This document shows, one piece after another, positions 7,528 through 16,085 of a stretch of 64,000 bases of DNA; positions within the stretch are counted from its first letter, which is position 1; each line of letters starts with the position of its first letter. A program made the translations under genes and the position numbers. Under the pieces are notes generated by a model. It was given only the letters and a program-made list of their open reading frames with translations. It was not told the origin of the DNA and ran no database searches. Origin of the DNA: Amycolatopsis eburnea (GTDB lineage: Bacteria; Actinomycetota; Actinomycetes; Mycobacteriales; Pseudonocardiaceae); assembly GCF_003937945.1 (NCBI RefSeq), contig NZ_RSEC01000033.1, positions 124,001 to 188,000 of the forward strand. The letters run 5' to 3'.

Positions 7528-8319
7528 GTGACCTGGGAGTGGGACGCGACCCTGTACGCCGGCAGCGCCCCGCACTACGTCCGCGGCCGGCTCCCGTACC
7601 CGGCGGCGCTCGGCACGGCGTTCGCCGCCGAGCTGGGGCTGGACGGCTCCGGGCGGCTGCTCGACGTCGGCTGCGGTCCGGGCTCGCTGACCGTGGTGCT
7701 GGCGCCGTACTTCGCCGAAGCGGTCGGGCTCGACGCGGACGCGGACATGCTCCGCGAAGCCGCGCGGCGCGGCCCCGGGAACTGCCGGTGGGTGCACCGG
7801 CGCGCCGAAGAGCTGCCGGCCGGGCTCGGGGAGTTCCGGCTGGTGACGTTCGCCCAGTCGTTCCACTGGCTGGACCGGCCGCGCGTGGCCGCGGCGGCGC
7901 GCGGGATGCTGGCACCGGGCGGCGTCCTCGCCCACGTCCACGCGACGACGCACGAAGGCGCCGAAGGATCGGTGCCACGGGCCGAAATCACCGAGCTGAT
8001 CCGCAAGTACCTCGGCCCGGTGCGGCGCGCGGGCCGGGGTTCGTTGCCGGAGGGGACCGCCGGCGGTGAAGCGGAGATCTACCGCGCCGCGGGGTTCACC
8101 GGGCCGCGGCGGTTCGAGGTCCCCGGCCGGGCGGTCACCCGCACCGCGGACGAGGTCGTCGCGAGCGTCTTCTCGTTGTCCAGCGCGGCACCCCACCTGT
8201 TCGGTGACCGGCTGCCGGAGTTCGAAGCGGAACTCCGGCAGCTGCTGCGTGGGCCGTTCACCGAGCGGTTCCGCGAGATCGCCGTCGACGTCTGGTCGCC
8301 GGTCACCAGGGGTTGTTGA
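7528..8319 (+). CDS. Class I SAM-dependent methyltransferase
   Basis: About 263 aa from GTG 7528. Motif I is LLDVGCGPGSLTVVL; the acidic residue ending strand 2 is in AVGLDADADML; SFHWLDRPRVAAAARGMLAPGGVLAHV gives motifs II/III of the UbiE/BioC group. The N-terminal LYAGSAPHYVRGRLPYP is typical of small actinobacterial methyltransferases of unknown substrate. Its last 17 bp overlap the convergent gene at 8303. Substrate unknown. Confidence 0.8.
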   Translation: MTWEWDATLYAGSAPHYVRGRLPYPAALGTAFAAELGLDGSGRLLDVGCGPGSLTVVLAPYFAEAVGLDADADMLREAARRGPGNCRWVHRRAEELPAGLGEFRLVTFAQSFHWLDRPRVAAAARGMLAPGGVLAHVHATTHEGAEGSVPRAEITELIRKYLGPVRRAGRGSLPEGTAGGEAEIYRAAGFTGPRRFEVPGRAVTRTADEVVASVFSLSSAAPHLFGDRLPEFEAELRQLLRGPFTERFREIAVDVWSPVTRGC

Positions 8320-8680
8320 AGTCCTCGTCTTCCTCGACGGCCGCACGGGGGCGGCGCGCGGGCCGCGGCTCGTCCCGGACCGGCCGCGGGGCCGGGCCCG
8401 GCGGCGGCGCGAACCCGCCGGGGCCGGGGTACTCCTCCGCGTCGAAGGCCGACGCCGGCTCGGCGTGCGACCGGTCGGTGCTCCAGCCGGACTTCGTCTT
8501 GCGCTGCGCGACTTCGCGGATGTGCTGCACGTACCGCTCGGCCGCCTGGACCTGCTTGGTCATGTACTCCTGCGAGCGGGCCTTGATCTCCTCGCCCTGC
8601 TGTTCGCGCAGGGCACGCCGATCGGCCTGCTCGCGGACGAGAGCGTCCAGCTCCGCCTTCATCCCGGCGATGTCGCTCAT
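8303..8680 (-). CDS. Coiled-coil protein with Pro-rich acidic tail, last gene of the FAAL/ACP/WXG operon
   Basis: 125 aa. Residues 1-65 are charged and helical (MKAELDALVREQADRRALRE...), likely a coiled coil. Residues 75-115 are Pro/Arg-rich and the end is acidic (EEDEDFNNPW). AAGGAG sits 4 nt before the ATG and overlaps the stop of the upstream giant gene (8-nt gap), so co-transcription is very likely. It vaguely resembles YbaB/EspL-like small proteins found near ESX genes, but I cannot assign it. Confidence 0.6.
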   Translation of the reverse strand: MSDIAGMKAELDALVREQADRRALREQQGEEIKARSQEYMTKQVQAAERYVQHIREVAQRKTKSGWSTDRSHAEPASAFDAEEYPGPGGFAPPPGPAPRPVRDEPRPARRPRAAVEEDEDFNNPW

Positions 8681-8688
8681 GCGTCTCC

Positions 8689-11600
8689 TTACCAGGTCCG
8701 GCGGGCGGACGGCGGGTCTTCGTCGTCGTTGAGGGAACCGATGATCCGGCGCCCGGGCTCGCCGAGGTTGTCGAAGACGGCGCCTTCGATCCGGTAGGCG
8801 GGCGACTTGCGTTCGGTGTCTCCGCCGCCGGCGCCGTGACCGCCCATGGCCCCCATGCCCGGCATGCCGCTCATCGACGAGCCGGGAGCCCCGTTCGCCC
8901 CGGCGGCCGCGGGCGCGAACGCCGCCGCGGGCTGCGGCTGCGCGGCCCCGATGCCGGTGTGGGCGCCGCCGGACACCGGCGAATCGCCGAGCCCCGGGCC
9001 GCCCGCGTCGAAGCCCGCGCCGGTGACGCCGTGCGAGCCGCCGCCGATCCCGGCGGGCGACGGGCTGCCCCCGCCACCGTGCCCGCCGCCGCCGTGGCCG
9101 CCGCCGCTGTCGCCGCCGTGCCCGCCGCCGCCGTGTGCGCCGTCGCCGTCGCCGCCGTGCGGTTTGAGGTCGTCGAGGGTGCCGCGGTGGGTGGGCAGGT
9201 CGTCGTCGAGCTTCTTCGACGGCGTGTCGCCGAGCGCGTCCGAGGGCTTGCCGTCCTCGCCGAGGGTGTAGGTCGTCGGCTTGCCGGTGCCGTCGTCGAC
9301 GGTGACGACCGTCGGGCCGTCCGCGCCGTCGGGCCGCTCGGCGGTGATCTTCAGGTCGCCGTCCTGGATGTGGATCTTGCCGTCCGGGCCGGGGCGGTAG
9401 CAGTCGTCGTCCGTCCCTTGTGGACCGTCGGTGGACTTGCCGCCGTCCGACCAGTCGAGCTTGAAGTCCTTCGGGTCGCCGGGTCCGTCGCCGACCTTGA
9501 TGTCCATCTTGCCGTCGCGGTCCGGCTCGGTCATCTCGAAGGTCTTGTCGCCCTGCTTGACCTTGAGGACGTCGGGGTCGTCGTCGCCCTTGCCGTCCTT
9601 GTCGCCGAGGAGGCTGTCCGGCTTGCCGTCGCCGTCGGTGTCCAGACCCGTGTCGCCCGGCTCGGTCTTGATCGGGTCGCCGTCGAGGCCCTTGAGCGCG
9701 TCGGCCGCCTTGTTCTTGGCGTCCTCCGCCGCTTTCTCGGCCGCCTCCTTGCCGTCGTCCGCGCCTGAATCGCCACCGGCACCGTCGCCGGACTCCGTCT
9801 CGATGCCGGGGCCGCTGAACTGCTTCAGCGCGTCCGCCGCCTTTTGCTTGGCCGCTTCGGCGGCGTCCTGACCACCCGCGGACGACGACGGCGAAGTGTC
9901 GCCGGAGCCCGAGCCGCCGCCCAGGCCGCCCGCGCCTTCGCCGGACTCCGTCTGGATCCCGGGACCGCTGAACTGCTTCAGCGCGTCCGCGGCCTTCTGC
10001 TTGGCTTCCTCCGCGGCCTGGGCCGCCTGCTGCTTGGCCGCCTCCGCCTGGGCCGCTCCGTCGTCCTGGCCGCCGCCCGAGCCGGAGCCGCCGCCGGCGG
10101 AACCGCCGCCACCGGAGGAGCCGTCGGGGATGGACGGGATCGGCCCGCCGCCCCCGGAGCCGCTCCCCGAACCACCGCCTGAGCCCTCCGCGCCGCTGGG
10201 CAGATCGGTTCCCGAGCCGCCGCCCGGCACACCGGACCCCGAGCCCGTGTCGGGGATCGGCGGCACCGTGCCACCGGAGCCCGAACCCGAGCCACCGCCC
10301 GACCCGCCACCCGAGCCACCCGCGCCGTCGCCCGAACCGAACCCGCCGCCGGAGCCCGACCCGGCCCCACCGCCCGAGCCGGACCCGGAGCCGCCACCCG
10401 AACCACCCGCGCCGTCACCTGAGCCGAAACCGCCGCCCGAGCCGGATCCGGCCCCACCGCCCGAGCCACCCGCGCCGTCACCCGAACCGAAACCGCCGCC
10501 CGACCCGGAACCGGAACCCGAGCCACCCGGCCCGCCGCCGGTGCCACCGGTCGCACCAGGCCCACCCGTGCCCGAACCGCCGGGCAGCGACATGCCCTCG
10601 AACTCGTTCTTGATCCCGCCCATGACCTTGTCGAGGGCGTCGTAGGCCTGGTCGACGAGGTCCTTCGTGTCCTTGCAGGTCTTCTCGAAGCCCTTGTACA
10701 GCCGGTCCCACATGTCGGGGTTGAACTGGTTCTGGATCCACTGCTTGGCCAGGTCCTGGCCGTGCTTCTTGATCTCGTCGCCGTCGCAGCAACCCTGGTC
10801 GTTGAGCGTCTTGACCAGGTTGGTGCCGAAGTTGAGGTCCATCCAGCCCGCGATCTGGGCCAGGTCCTCCTCGTTGCCGTGCTCGCCGCTGGCGACCGCG
10901 ACGACCTTCTGCGCCATCGTGTAGTCGGCCTTGCCGACCAGGTCGGTGTACATCCCGATGACGGCGTCGGCCTTGCCCTTGCACAGCTGGAACACCGTCG
11001 TGGCGGTGTTCTTCGTGGCCTCGCTCGCGTTGCCGAGCGTCTGGGCCAGCTTGGCGGCCTTGGGCTGGATCTTGTCGTTGTAGGTGTCGGACGCCGCGTC
11101 GGCGCCCGCGCCGCTCCACGTCTGGTAGAGCGTGCCCAGCTGCGAGCCGGTGTCCTGCACCGTGCGGTCCACCGTCTCCGAACCGCGCTTGAAGTGCGCG
11201 GCGTCGGCGACGAAGTCCGCGAAGCTGATGCCGCGCTGCTCGTCGAACGGCGCGCGGATGTCCTTGTCGAGGTCGAGCGCGCGGGTGTTGCCGCGGCAGT
11301 CGTCCGGGATCTTCGCCAGCAGCGAGCCGAACGTCTCGAACAGCTTCAGCGCGGGCGCGGCGGCGTCGAAGATCTCGTCGGACGTCTTCGTCCCGCTCGT
11401 GGTGCCGTCGTCACCGGCGGCGGGCGGCTGGGTGCCGTCGAGCTTGCCCTTGCCCTCGTCGACGGCCTTCTTTTCCTGGTCTTCGTTGTAGGAGTTCTGG
11501 TCGCCGCTCTGCTTGGCCTTGTCGAAGGCCTCGTCGACCGACTGCCCCGCGAAGAGCGGGTTGGCGTTGTACGCGGTCGCGTACTTCTCGGCTTCCTGCC

Positions 11601-11763
11601 GCTTCTGCTTGATCTCGTCGGGTTCCTGGTCTGCCAGGAACGGCGGCGGTGGCGGGTTTTCCCGCAGCCAGCTGCTGATCAGCGCGCTCTTCTGCGCGGC
11701 GGGCACGCTGGGATCGTCCAGCAGCGCCTTGACGTCGGACCACTTCTTCTTCTCGTCGGCCAT
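8689..11763 (-). CDS. Giant WXG-like, Gly/Ser-rich repeat protein, probable type VII secretion substrate
   Basis: 1024 aa. Residues ~1-130 are charged and helical. Residues ~180-300 hold a helical hairpin with a WxG-type turn (WSG at 216-218, then helices DAASDTYNDKIQPKAAKLAQ and TVFQLCKGKADAVIGMYTDL) as in WXG100/LXG proteins. Residues ~390-590 are a Gly/Ser linker. Residues ~600-740 hold three copies of an Ala/Lys helix ending ALKQFSGPGI.TESG. An Asp-rich DTDGDGKPDSLLGDKDGKG resembles a calcium-binding loop. The C-terminus is Gly/His-rich, with no classical signal peptide. The ATG overlaps the previous stop by one base, and the longer frame upstream is an artefact over the neighbour. Confidence 0.7.
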   Translation of the reverse strand: MADEKKKWSDVKALLDDPSVPAAQKSALISSWLRENPPPPPFLADQEPDEIKQKRQEAEKYATAYNANPLFAGQSVDEAFDKAKQSGDQNSYNEDQEKKAVDEGKGKLDGTQPPAAGDDGTTSGTKTSDEIFDAAAPALKLFETFGSLLAKIPDDCRGNTRALDLDKDIRAPFDEQRGISFADFVADAAHFKRGSETVDRTVQDTGSQLGTLYQTWSGAGADAASDTYNDKIQPKAAKLAQTLGNASEATKNTATTVFQLCKGKADAVIGMYTDLVGKADYTMAQKVVAVASGEHGNEEDLAQIAGWMDLNFGTNLVKTLNDQGCCDGDEIKKHGQDLAKQWIQNQFNPDMWDRLYKGFEKTCKDTKDLVDQAYDALDKVMGGIKNEFEGMSLPGGSGTGGPGATGGTGGGPGGSGSGSGSGGGFGSGDGAGGSGGGAGSGSGGGFGSGDGAGGSGGGSGSGSGGGAGSGSGGGFGSGDGAGGSGGGSGGGSGSGSGGTVPPIPDTGSGSGVPGGGSGTDLPSGAEGSGGGSGSGSGGGGPIPSIPDGSSGGGGSAGGGSGSGGGQDDGAAQAEAAKQQAAQAAEEAKQKAADALKQFSGPGIQTESGEGAGGLGGGSGSGDTSPSSSAGGQDAAEAAKQKAADALKQFSGPGIETESGDGAGGDSGADDGKEAAEKAAEDAKNKAADALKGLDGDPIKTEPGDTGLDTDGDGKPDSLLGDKDGKGDDDPDVLKVKQGDKTFEMTEPDRDGKMDIKVGDGPGDPKDFKLDWSDGGKSTDGPQGTDDDCYRPGPDGKIHIQDGDLKITAERPDGADGPTVVTVDDGTGKPTTYTLGEDGKPSDALGDTPSKKLDDDLPTHRGTLDDLKPHGGDGDGAHGGGGHGGDSGGGHGGGGHGGGGSPSPAGIGGGSHGVTGAGFDAGGPGLGDSPVSGGAHTGIGAAQPQPAAAFAPAAAGANGAPGSSMSGMPGMGAMGGHGAGGGDTERKSPAYRIEGAVFDNLGEPGRRIIGSLNDDEDPPSARRTW
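9661..10015 (-). repeat. Internal coding repeats of the giant WXG-like protein
   Basis: Near-identical segments of about 70 bp begin at 9788 and 9941, with a diverged third at 9661. They encode the Ala/Lys helix plus QFSGPGI(Q/E)TESG. Upstream, ~10050-10590 is a Gly/Ser-codon repeat made of CCGGAGCCC-type words. Confidence 0.7.
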
Positions 11764-12080
11764 CAGAGACTGCCCCCGGCGTTGGTGATCGCGCCGGACT
11801 GGTTGTCTTCGTTGGCGCTGTAGCTCGACCCGGCGGTGCCGAGGTTGGTGCCGAACGACCCCAGCGTGCTGCTGTAGCCGGAGACCGCGGCCCACAGCGC
11901 TTGCGCGCCCGCGGTGTACTTCGTCGCGTGGGTGCCGTGCGCCCGGCCGAACTTCTCCGCGGTCACCTGCGAATTCTGCAGGTCCGGGTTGTCGTCGAGC
12001 AGGTGTTCCGCCAGGTCACCGATCGTCTTCGAGGCCGTCGACAACGCCTCGGTCGTCGCGGTGTACCCCCCGCCGCTCAT
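11763..12080 (-). CDS. EspC/WXG100-like type VII secretion target
   Basis: 105 aa, all-helical, with a central Trp/Gly turn region (ALWAAVSGY, W63). At the C-terminal end Y87-S-A-N-E91 fits the YxxxD/E export signal of type VII (ESX) substrates. Length and composition fit the ESX-1 secretion-associated (DUF2580, EspC-like) group. The ATG overlaps the ACP stop (ATGA) and its own stop overlaps the giant gene's start, so all three are translationally coupled. It probably pairs with the giant protein for export. ESX machinery genes (EccC etc.) are not in the window. Confidence 0.65.
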   Translation of the reverse strand: MSGGGYTATTEALSTASKTIGDLAEHLLDDNPDLQNSQVTAEKFGRAHGTHATKYTAGAQALWAAVSGYSSTLGSFGTNLGTAGSSYSANEDNQSGAITNAGGSL

Positions 12081-12352
12081 TTCAGCGCCTCTCCTGTAGC
12101 TCCGCCAGTTCCCAGGGCTTCCGCGAGCACGGCGGCCACCGATCCCACGTCGGTGAACCGGTCGAGCTGGTCCAGCTCGATCGTCACGCCGTAGTAGACC
12201 TCCAGCGCCGCCAGCAGCTTGATCCGGCCTTTCGAGTCGATGCCCAGCTCCTCCAGTGGCGCGTCGGGCTCGACGAGGGCCGGGTCCAGCCGGAAGGTCT
12301 CGCTGACGACCTTCGTGACCTCGGCGCGGTGATCACCCACGGTCGCCACCAT
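12077..12352 (-). CDS. Acyl carrier protein
   Basis: 91 aa. LEELGIDSKGRIKLLAALE contains the 4'-phosphopantetheine attachment Ser (in DS), with Lys in place of the usual Leu of the DSL motif. The acidic helices and the final VGSVAAVLAEAL helix are typical of ACP/PCP domains. It starts 20 bp inside the FAAL gene and ends over the WXG-like start. The obvious role is to receive the acyl group activated by the upstream ligase. No ketosynthase or NRPS is nearby to use it. Confidence 0.85.
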   Translation of the reverse strand: MVATVGDHRAEVTKVVSETFRLDPALVEPDAPLEELGIDSKGRIKLLAALEVYYGVTIELDQLDRFTDVGSVAAVLAEALGTGGATGEALK

Positions 12353-13973
12353 AACGTGCCTTCGCGGCCGACCGGGCGACCTTCCCGCTGGAGGTGCGCG
12401 GAAGTCCACCGGAAGGGACCAGATGCACCCTGCGGAGGGTGAGCCCGTGCTCGGCGGACACCGCGCGCAGCACGGCCCGGGTCACTTCCTTGACGTCGGC
12501 TTCGGCGCCGCGGGCCCATTCGGCGACCACCACCGCGCCCTCGCCGTCGTCGTCGGTCACGCCGAACGCGGCGACGCGGTCGCGCCGGACGGCCGGGTGG
12601 GCTTCCCCGGCCGCGGCCTCGATGTCCTGCGGGTGGAAGTTGCGGCCGTCGATGACGATGAGGTCCTTGAGCCGCCCGGTGACGTAGAGGTCGCCGCGGT
12701 GCACGACGCCGAGGTCGCCCGTGCGCAGCCAGCCATCGAGCCCGTCGAGGGTGGCGCCGAACGCCGAGGCGTCGCCGCGGCCCCAGTACCCGGTCGCGAC
12801 GTTCGGGCCGTGGACCCAGATCTCGCCGACGGCGCCGTCGGGCTGCTCGTGTCCGTCGTGGACGATCCGCACCCGCTGCCCGACCGGCCGACCGACGGAC
12901 ACCAGCTCCTGCCCGTCGACGGTTTCGACGGCGTGCCCCTGCGCGAGGGCCTCGCGGTCGAAAACGGCGCCGCGCGGCCCTTCCGGCCCGGCGCTCGCGA
13001 CGTACACGGTGGCTTCGGCGAGCCCGTAGGACGGCCGGTACGCCTCGCGCCGGAACCCGTGCGGGCCGAAGACCGCGAGGAAGCGCTCCCCCGTGGCCGG
13101 GCGGACGGGTTCGGCGCCGTTGAGCGCGACCCGCACGTCCGAGAGGTCGAGGCCGTCCTCGGCGCCGGCGTCGGCCGCGAGGTCGTAGGCGAAGTTCGGG
13201 GCCGCGGTGAAGACGGCGGGGTAGTCGGCCAGCTGCCGCAGCCACCTCGCGGGGCGGTGCACGAACTCCGCCGGCGACATGAACACCGCGCGGCCGCCGG
13301 CGAAGACCGGCAGGCACAGCAGCTGGATCAGGCCCATGTCGTGGAAGAACGGGATCCAGCCCGCGCAGGTCGTGCCTTCGTCGACGGCGTACGCCCGGCC
13401 GCCCTGCCAGCAGGCGGCGACGATCGCCCGGTGCGGGATGACGGCGCCCGCCGGTTCGCGCGTCGACCCCGACGTGTACTGCAGGTAGGCGGGCGTCTCC
13501 GGGCCGGCGAACACCGGATCGGCGCCCGGCCCGGTCAGCTCGTCCACGACGACGACGGGGTCGTGCGCGGGCAGCCGTCCCGCCACGGCCGACGACGTCA
13601 GCCACACGCGCGCGCCGGAATCGGCCAGCACCCCGGCGAGCCGCTCGGCCTGCGCGGCGTTCGACGGCGGCATCAGCGGGACCGCGACGAGCCCGGCGGC
13701 GAGCGCGCCGAAGAACGCGAGCGGGTAGGCCAGCTCCTGGCCGGCGAGGACCGCGACCCGCTCCCCCGGCTCGGCGGCCCGCCGCAGCTCCCCCGCGACG
13801 ACCCGCACCCTGGCGGCGAACTCGGCCCAGGTCAGCGTGTGCTCGGCGGCGTGGGTGTGGTCCTGGTGGGTGTACAGCGGCCGGGGGTCGTCGGCGCGGG
13901 CGAAGAGCCGCTCGACGATCGAGACGCGCAGGACGTCCTCGGGCACGGTCACCGGCGCGGTCGGACGGGGCAC
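12333..13973 (-). CDS. Fatty-acyl-AMP ligase (FadD/FAAL-type adenylation enzyme)
   Basis: 546 aa from GTG 13973. ANL-superfamily core motifs: YLQYTSGSTREPAGAVIPH (A3, FAAL-like 'YTSGSTREP'), WIPFFHDMGLIQ (the 'P.yHDMGLI' typical of FAALs), GEIWVHGPNVATGYWGR, WLRTGDLG and GRLKDLIVIDGRNFHPQDIE. These features point to acyl-AMP formation and transfer to an ACP rather than acyl-CoA synthesis. It is first gene of a five-gene overlapping operon. TAGGTT ends 7 nt before the GTG, so the mRNA may be leaderless. Confidence 0.85.
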   Translation of the reverse strand: MPRPTAPVTVPEDVLRVSIVERLFARADDPRPLYTHQDHTHAAEHTLTWAEFAARVRVVAGELRRAAEPGERVAVLAGQELAYPLAFFGALAAGLVAVPLMPPSNAAQAERLAGVLADSGARVWLTSSAVAGRLPAHDPVVVVDELTGPGADPVFAGPETPAYLQYTSGSTREPAGAVIPHRAIVAACWQGGRAYAVDEGTTCAGWIPFFHDMGLIQLLCLPVFAGGRAVFMSPAEFVHRPARWLRQLADYPAVFTAAPNFAYDLAADAGAEDGLDLSDVRVALNGAEPVRPATGERFLAVFGPHGFRREAYRPSYGLAEATVYVASAGPEGPRGAVFDREALAQGHAVETVDGQELVSVGRPVGQRVRIVHDGHEQPDGAVGEIWVHGPNVATGYWGRGDASAFGATLDGLDGWLRTGDLGVVHRGDLYVTGRLKDLIVIDGRNFHPQDIEAAAGEAHPAVRRDRVAAFGVTDDDGEGAVVVAEWARGAEADVKEVTRAVLRAVSAEHGLTLRRVHLVPSGGLPRTSSGKVARSAAKARYGGDRG

Positions 13974-13980
13974 GCAGCGG

Positions 13981-13986
13981 AACCTA
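13981..13986 (-). promoter_or_regulatory. -10 box (TAGGTT) of the FAAL-ACP-WXG operon
   Basis: On the minus strand TAGGTT is followed by 7 nt and the GTG start. No Shine-Dalgarno is seen, consistent with leaderless transcription. Confidence 0.5.
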
Positions 13987-14112
13987 CCGCGCGGCCCGTC
14001 GGCCGCCGCGGTGCGGGTCAAGCGTGCGCGGCAGACCGGAGGACGCGGCGACGCCGGCGGGATTCGCCTTGCGGTACACGGAGTTCTGCGGCGCGAGGCG
14101 CGGGGTTTCCGG

Positions 14113-14118
14113 TACCTT
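14113..14118 (+). promoter_or_regulatory. -10 box (TACCTT) of the DUF2087 gene
   Basis: TACCTT is followed by 6 nt and ATG 14125. It forms a divergent promoter pair with the FAAL operon across about 150 bp. Confidence 0.45.
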
Positions 14119-14124
14119 CCGGGC

Positions 14125-14604
14125 ATGGCCGCTCCGGAAGCACTGGTCTCCGCTCTCTCGGACCCCGAACGGCTCCTGCTGTTCGCCCGCATCTGCGCCG
14201 CGCCCGAGGGGCTCGCGGCGGGCGAGGTCCCGGCCAAGCTCGTCAGACGGCTGACCGACGCGGGCCTCGTGACGGCGGACGGCGACCACTACCGCGCGGT
14301 GCCGGGCGTCTTCCGCGAGGCGCTCGCGAAGGGCCCGGCCGACCCGCTCGACGGGCTGTTCCGGCACGGCAGGCTCGTCGCGATCCCGCATTCGGGCAAG
14401 CGGCGGCAGCTGCTGCTCGCCACGCTGGCCGAGCGGTTCGAGCCCGGCCGCCTCTACACCGAGCAGGACGTGCGCGAGAAGCTCGTGATGGTCCACGACG
14501 ACCACGCCACCCTGCGCCGCTACCTGATCGACGAAGGCCTGCTGCAGCGCAGCAACGACGGCGGCGCCTACGGCCGGCCGTCGGAGGCCCGCGCGGCCGG
14601 CTGA
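14125..14604 (+). CDS. DUF2087-domain protein
   Basis: 159 aa. The C-terminal ~80 residues (RLVAIPHSGKRRQLLLATLAERFEPGRLYTE.. VMVHDDHATLRRYLIDEGLLQR) are a clear DUF2087 domain, a winged-helix-like module with the conserved 'hD.atLRR.Lvd.g.l.R'. The N-terminal half resembles an ArsR-like helix-turn-helix (DPERLLLFARICAAPEGL), so it is probably a DNA-binding regulator. The last 37 bp overlap the convergent sigma-factor gene. Target unknown. Confidence 0.75.
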   Translation: MAAPEALVSALSDPERLLLFARICAAPEGLAAGEVPAKLVRRLTDAGLVTADGDHYRAVPGVFREALAKGPADPLDGLFRHGRLVAIPHSGKRRQLLLATLAERFEPGRLYTEQDVREKLVMVHDDHATLRRYLIDEGLLQRSNDGGAYGRPSEARAAG

Positions 14605-15521
14605 GCCGCGGGCAGGTCGAACAACGCCAGCACGGCAGGATCGGCGAACACGACGTTGTGCGCCACGCCCGCTTTCGCCACGGTGAACACCTGCAGGGTG
14701 TGCAGCCGGTACACCCCGGCGTCGTCGCGGCAGTACGCGACCAGCGCGGGCTGGCCGTTGGCCGTCGTGCGCGTCATCCGCCAGTCCGGGCCGCGCATCG
14801 CGAACAGCCGCTCGAGGAACCGGCCGTAGTCCGCGCGGCCGCGGAACCACAGCGGCACCGGCGGCATCTCCATGACGACGTCGTCGGCCAGCAGCTCGAC
14901 CAGCCCGGCGACGTCGGCGCGTTCGAACGCCGCCACGTACCGGTCGAGGACCGCGGCGACCGCCGCGTCGGCCGGTTCGGCGACCTCCTCCACCGTCACC
15001 CCGCCGAGGCCCGCGCGCGCCCGTTGCAGCGCGCTGTTGACCGCCGCCGGGGTGGTGCCGAGGAACCCGGCCACCTCCGCGGCGCTGAACTCCAGGACGT
15101 CCCGCAGGATCAGCACCGCGCGCTGCTTCGGCGGGAGCTGCTGCATCGCCGCCAGCAGCGCCAGCCGGAGCGTGCCCCGGCCGGGGTCGTCCGAGCGCGC
15201 GTCCGGGAACGGCTGCAGCCACGGGATCTCGAACGACGGCGTCAGCGGCGCGGCCGGGTCGTCGCTCGGGCGCCCGAGGCCCGACGGCAGCGGCCGCCGC
15301 GCCCGGCCTTCCAGCGCGGTCAGGCACGCGTTGGTCGCGATGCGGTAGAGCCAGGTGCGCACCGAAGCGCGCGCCGGGTCGTAGCGCGGCCACGCCTTCC
15401 AGGCGCGAACCAGCGTTTCCTGCACCAGGTCCTCCGCCTCGTGCACCGAGCCGAGCATGCGGTAGCAGTGCGCCAGCAGCTCACGGCGGTACGGCTCGGC
15501 GGCCAAGGCGAAGTCCGGCAT
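14568..15521 (-). CDS. ECF RNA polymerase sigma factor with SnoaL-like C-terminal domain (SigG/SigJ type)
   Basis: 317 aa. Region 2 reads YRRELLAHCYRMLGSVHEAEDLVQETLVRAWKAW and region 4 reads LPPKQRAVLILRDVLEFSAAEVAGFLGTTPAAVNSALQRARAGL. The remaining ~130 residues (YVAAFERADVAGLVELLADDVVMEMPP...) are a SnoaL/NTF2-like domain, as in the ECF sigma factors that regulate themselves through this C-terminal domain instead of an anti-sigma factor. GGGAGGG precedes the ATG by 6 nt. The SnoaL domain may sense a small ligand. Confidence 0.88.
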   Translation of the reverse strand: MPDFALAAEPYRRELLAHCYRMLGSVHEAEDLVQETLVRAWKAWPRYDPARASVRTWLYRIATNACLTALEGRARRPLPSGLGRPSDDPAAPLTPSFEIPWLQPFPDARSDDPGRGTLRLALLAAMQQLPPKQRAVLILRDVLEFSAAEVAGFLGTTPAAVNSALQRARAGLGGVTVEEVAEPADAAVAAVLDRYVAAFERADVAGLVELLADDVVMEMPPVPLWFRGRADYGRFLERLFAMRGPDWRMTRTTANGQPALVAYCRDDAGVYRLHTLQVFTVAKAGVAHNVVFADPAVLALFDLPAAQPAARASDGRP

Positions 15522-15569
15522 CGGCGTCCCTCCCGCCGGGAAATCTACCGGCGGGGCGGGCGCGAGCGC

Positions 15570-16085
15570 TCAGAGGTCGTCGAAGTCCTCGGGCCGCAGG
15601 CCGTCGAGCTCGGCGCGGAACCGGGCGACCTCGGCCTCGGTGTCGAGCACGTCGGCGGCCGGCCCTTCGGCCTCCTGCTCGACCTCGAGCTGCACGGACG
15701 CGACGTCGAGCACCTCTTCGGCGACCCGGATCGGCGCGCCCTGGCGCAGGCCGAGCGCGACCGCGTCGCTGGGGCGGGCCGACACGCGGGTGCCGGAGGC
15801 GAGCACGAGGTCGGCGTAGAAGATGCCGTCGCGCACCTCGGTCAGCTCGACCGCGGCGACGCCCTGCCCGAACGCCGCGAGCACGTCGCCGAGCAGCTCG
15901 ATCGTGCCCGGGCGCGGCTGCGCGATCTGTTCCCGCGCCCGCACCAGTGCTTCGGCCTCGCCGTAGCCGATCATGATGGCGAGCCAGCGGCGGGCGCCGT
16001 CGGGTTCCCGGAGCAACATCAGGGGCGCCTCCCCCGGCACCGGAACGGCCATCCCCACGACCTCGATCGGGATCACGCTGACCAC
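15570..16085 (-). CDS. Bifunctional nuclease domain (BFN/DUF151) protein
   Basis: 171 aa from a GTG with GGAGG upstream. The RWLAIMIGYGEAEALVRA segment, the VYAVELTEVRDGIFYADLVLAS-like stretch and the RPSDAVALGLRQGAPIRVAEEVL segment are the DUF151 core. An acidic tail follows (DTEAEVARFRAELDGLRPEDFDDL). Related proteins bind or cleave nucleic acid, or occur near metabolic regulators in actinobacteria; the physiological role is unclear. Confidence 0.8.
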   Translation of the reverse strand: MVSVIPIEVVGMAVPVPGEAPLMLLREPDGARRWLAIMIGYGEAEALVRAREQIAQPRPGTIELLGDVLAAFGQGVAAVELTEVRDGIFYADLVLASGTRVSARPSDAVALGLRQGAPIRVAEEVLDVASVQLEVEQEAEGPAADVLDTEAEVARFRAELDGLRPEDFDDL

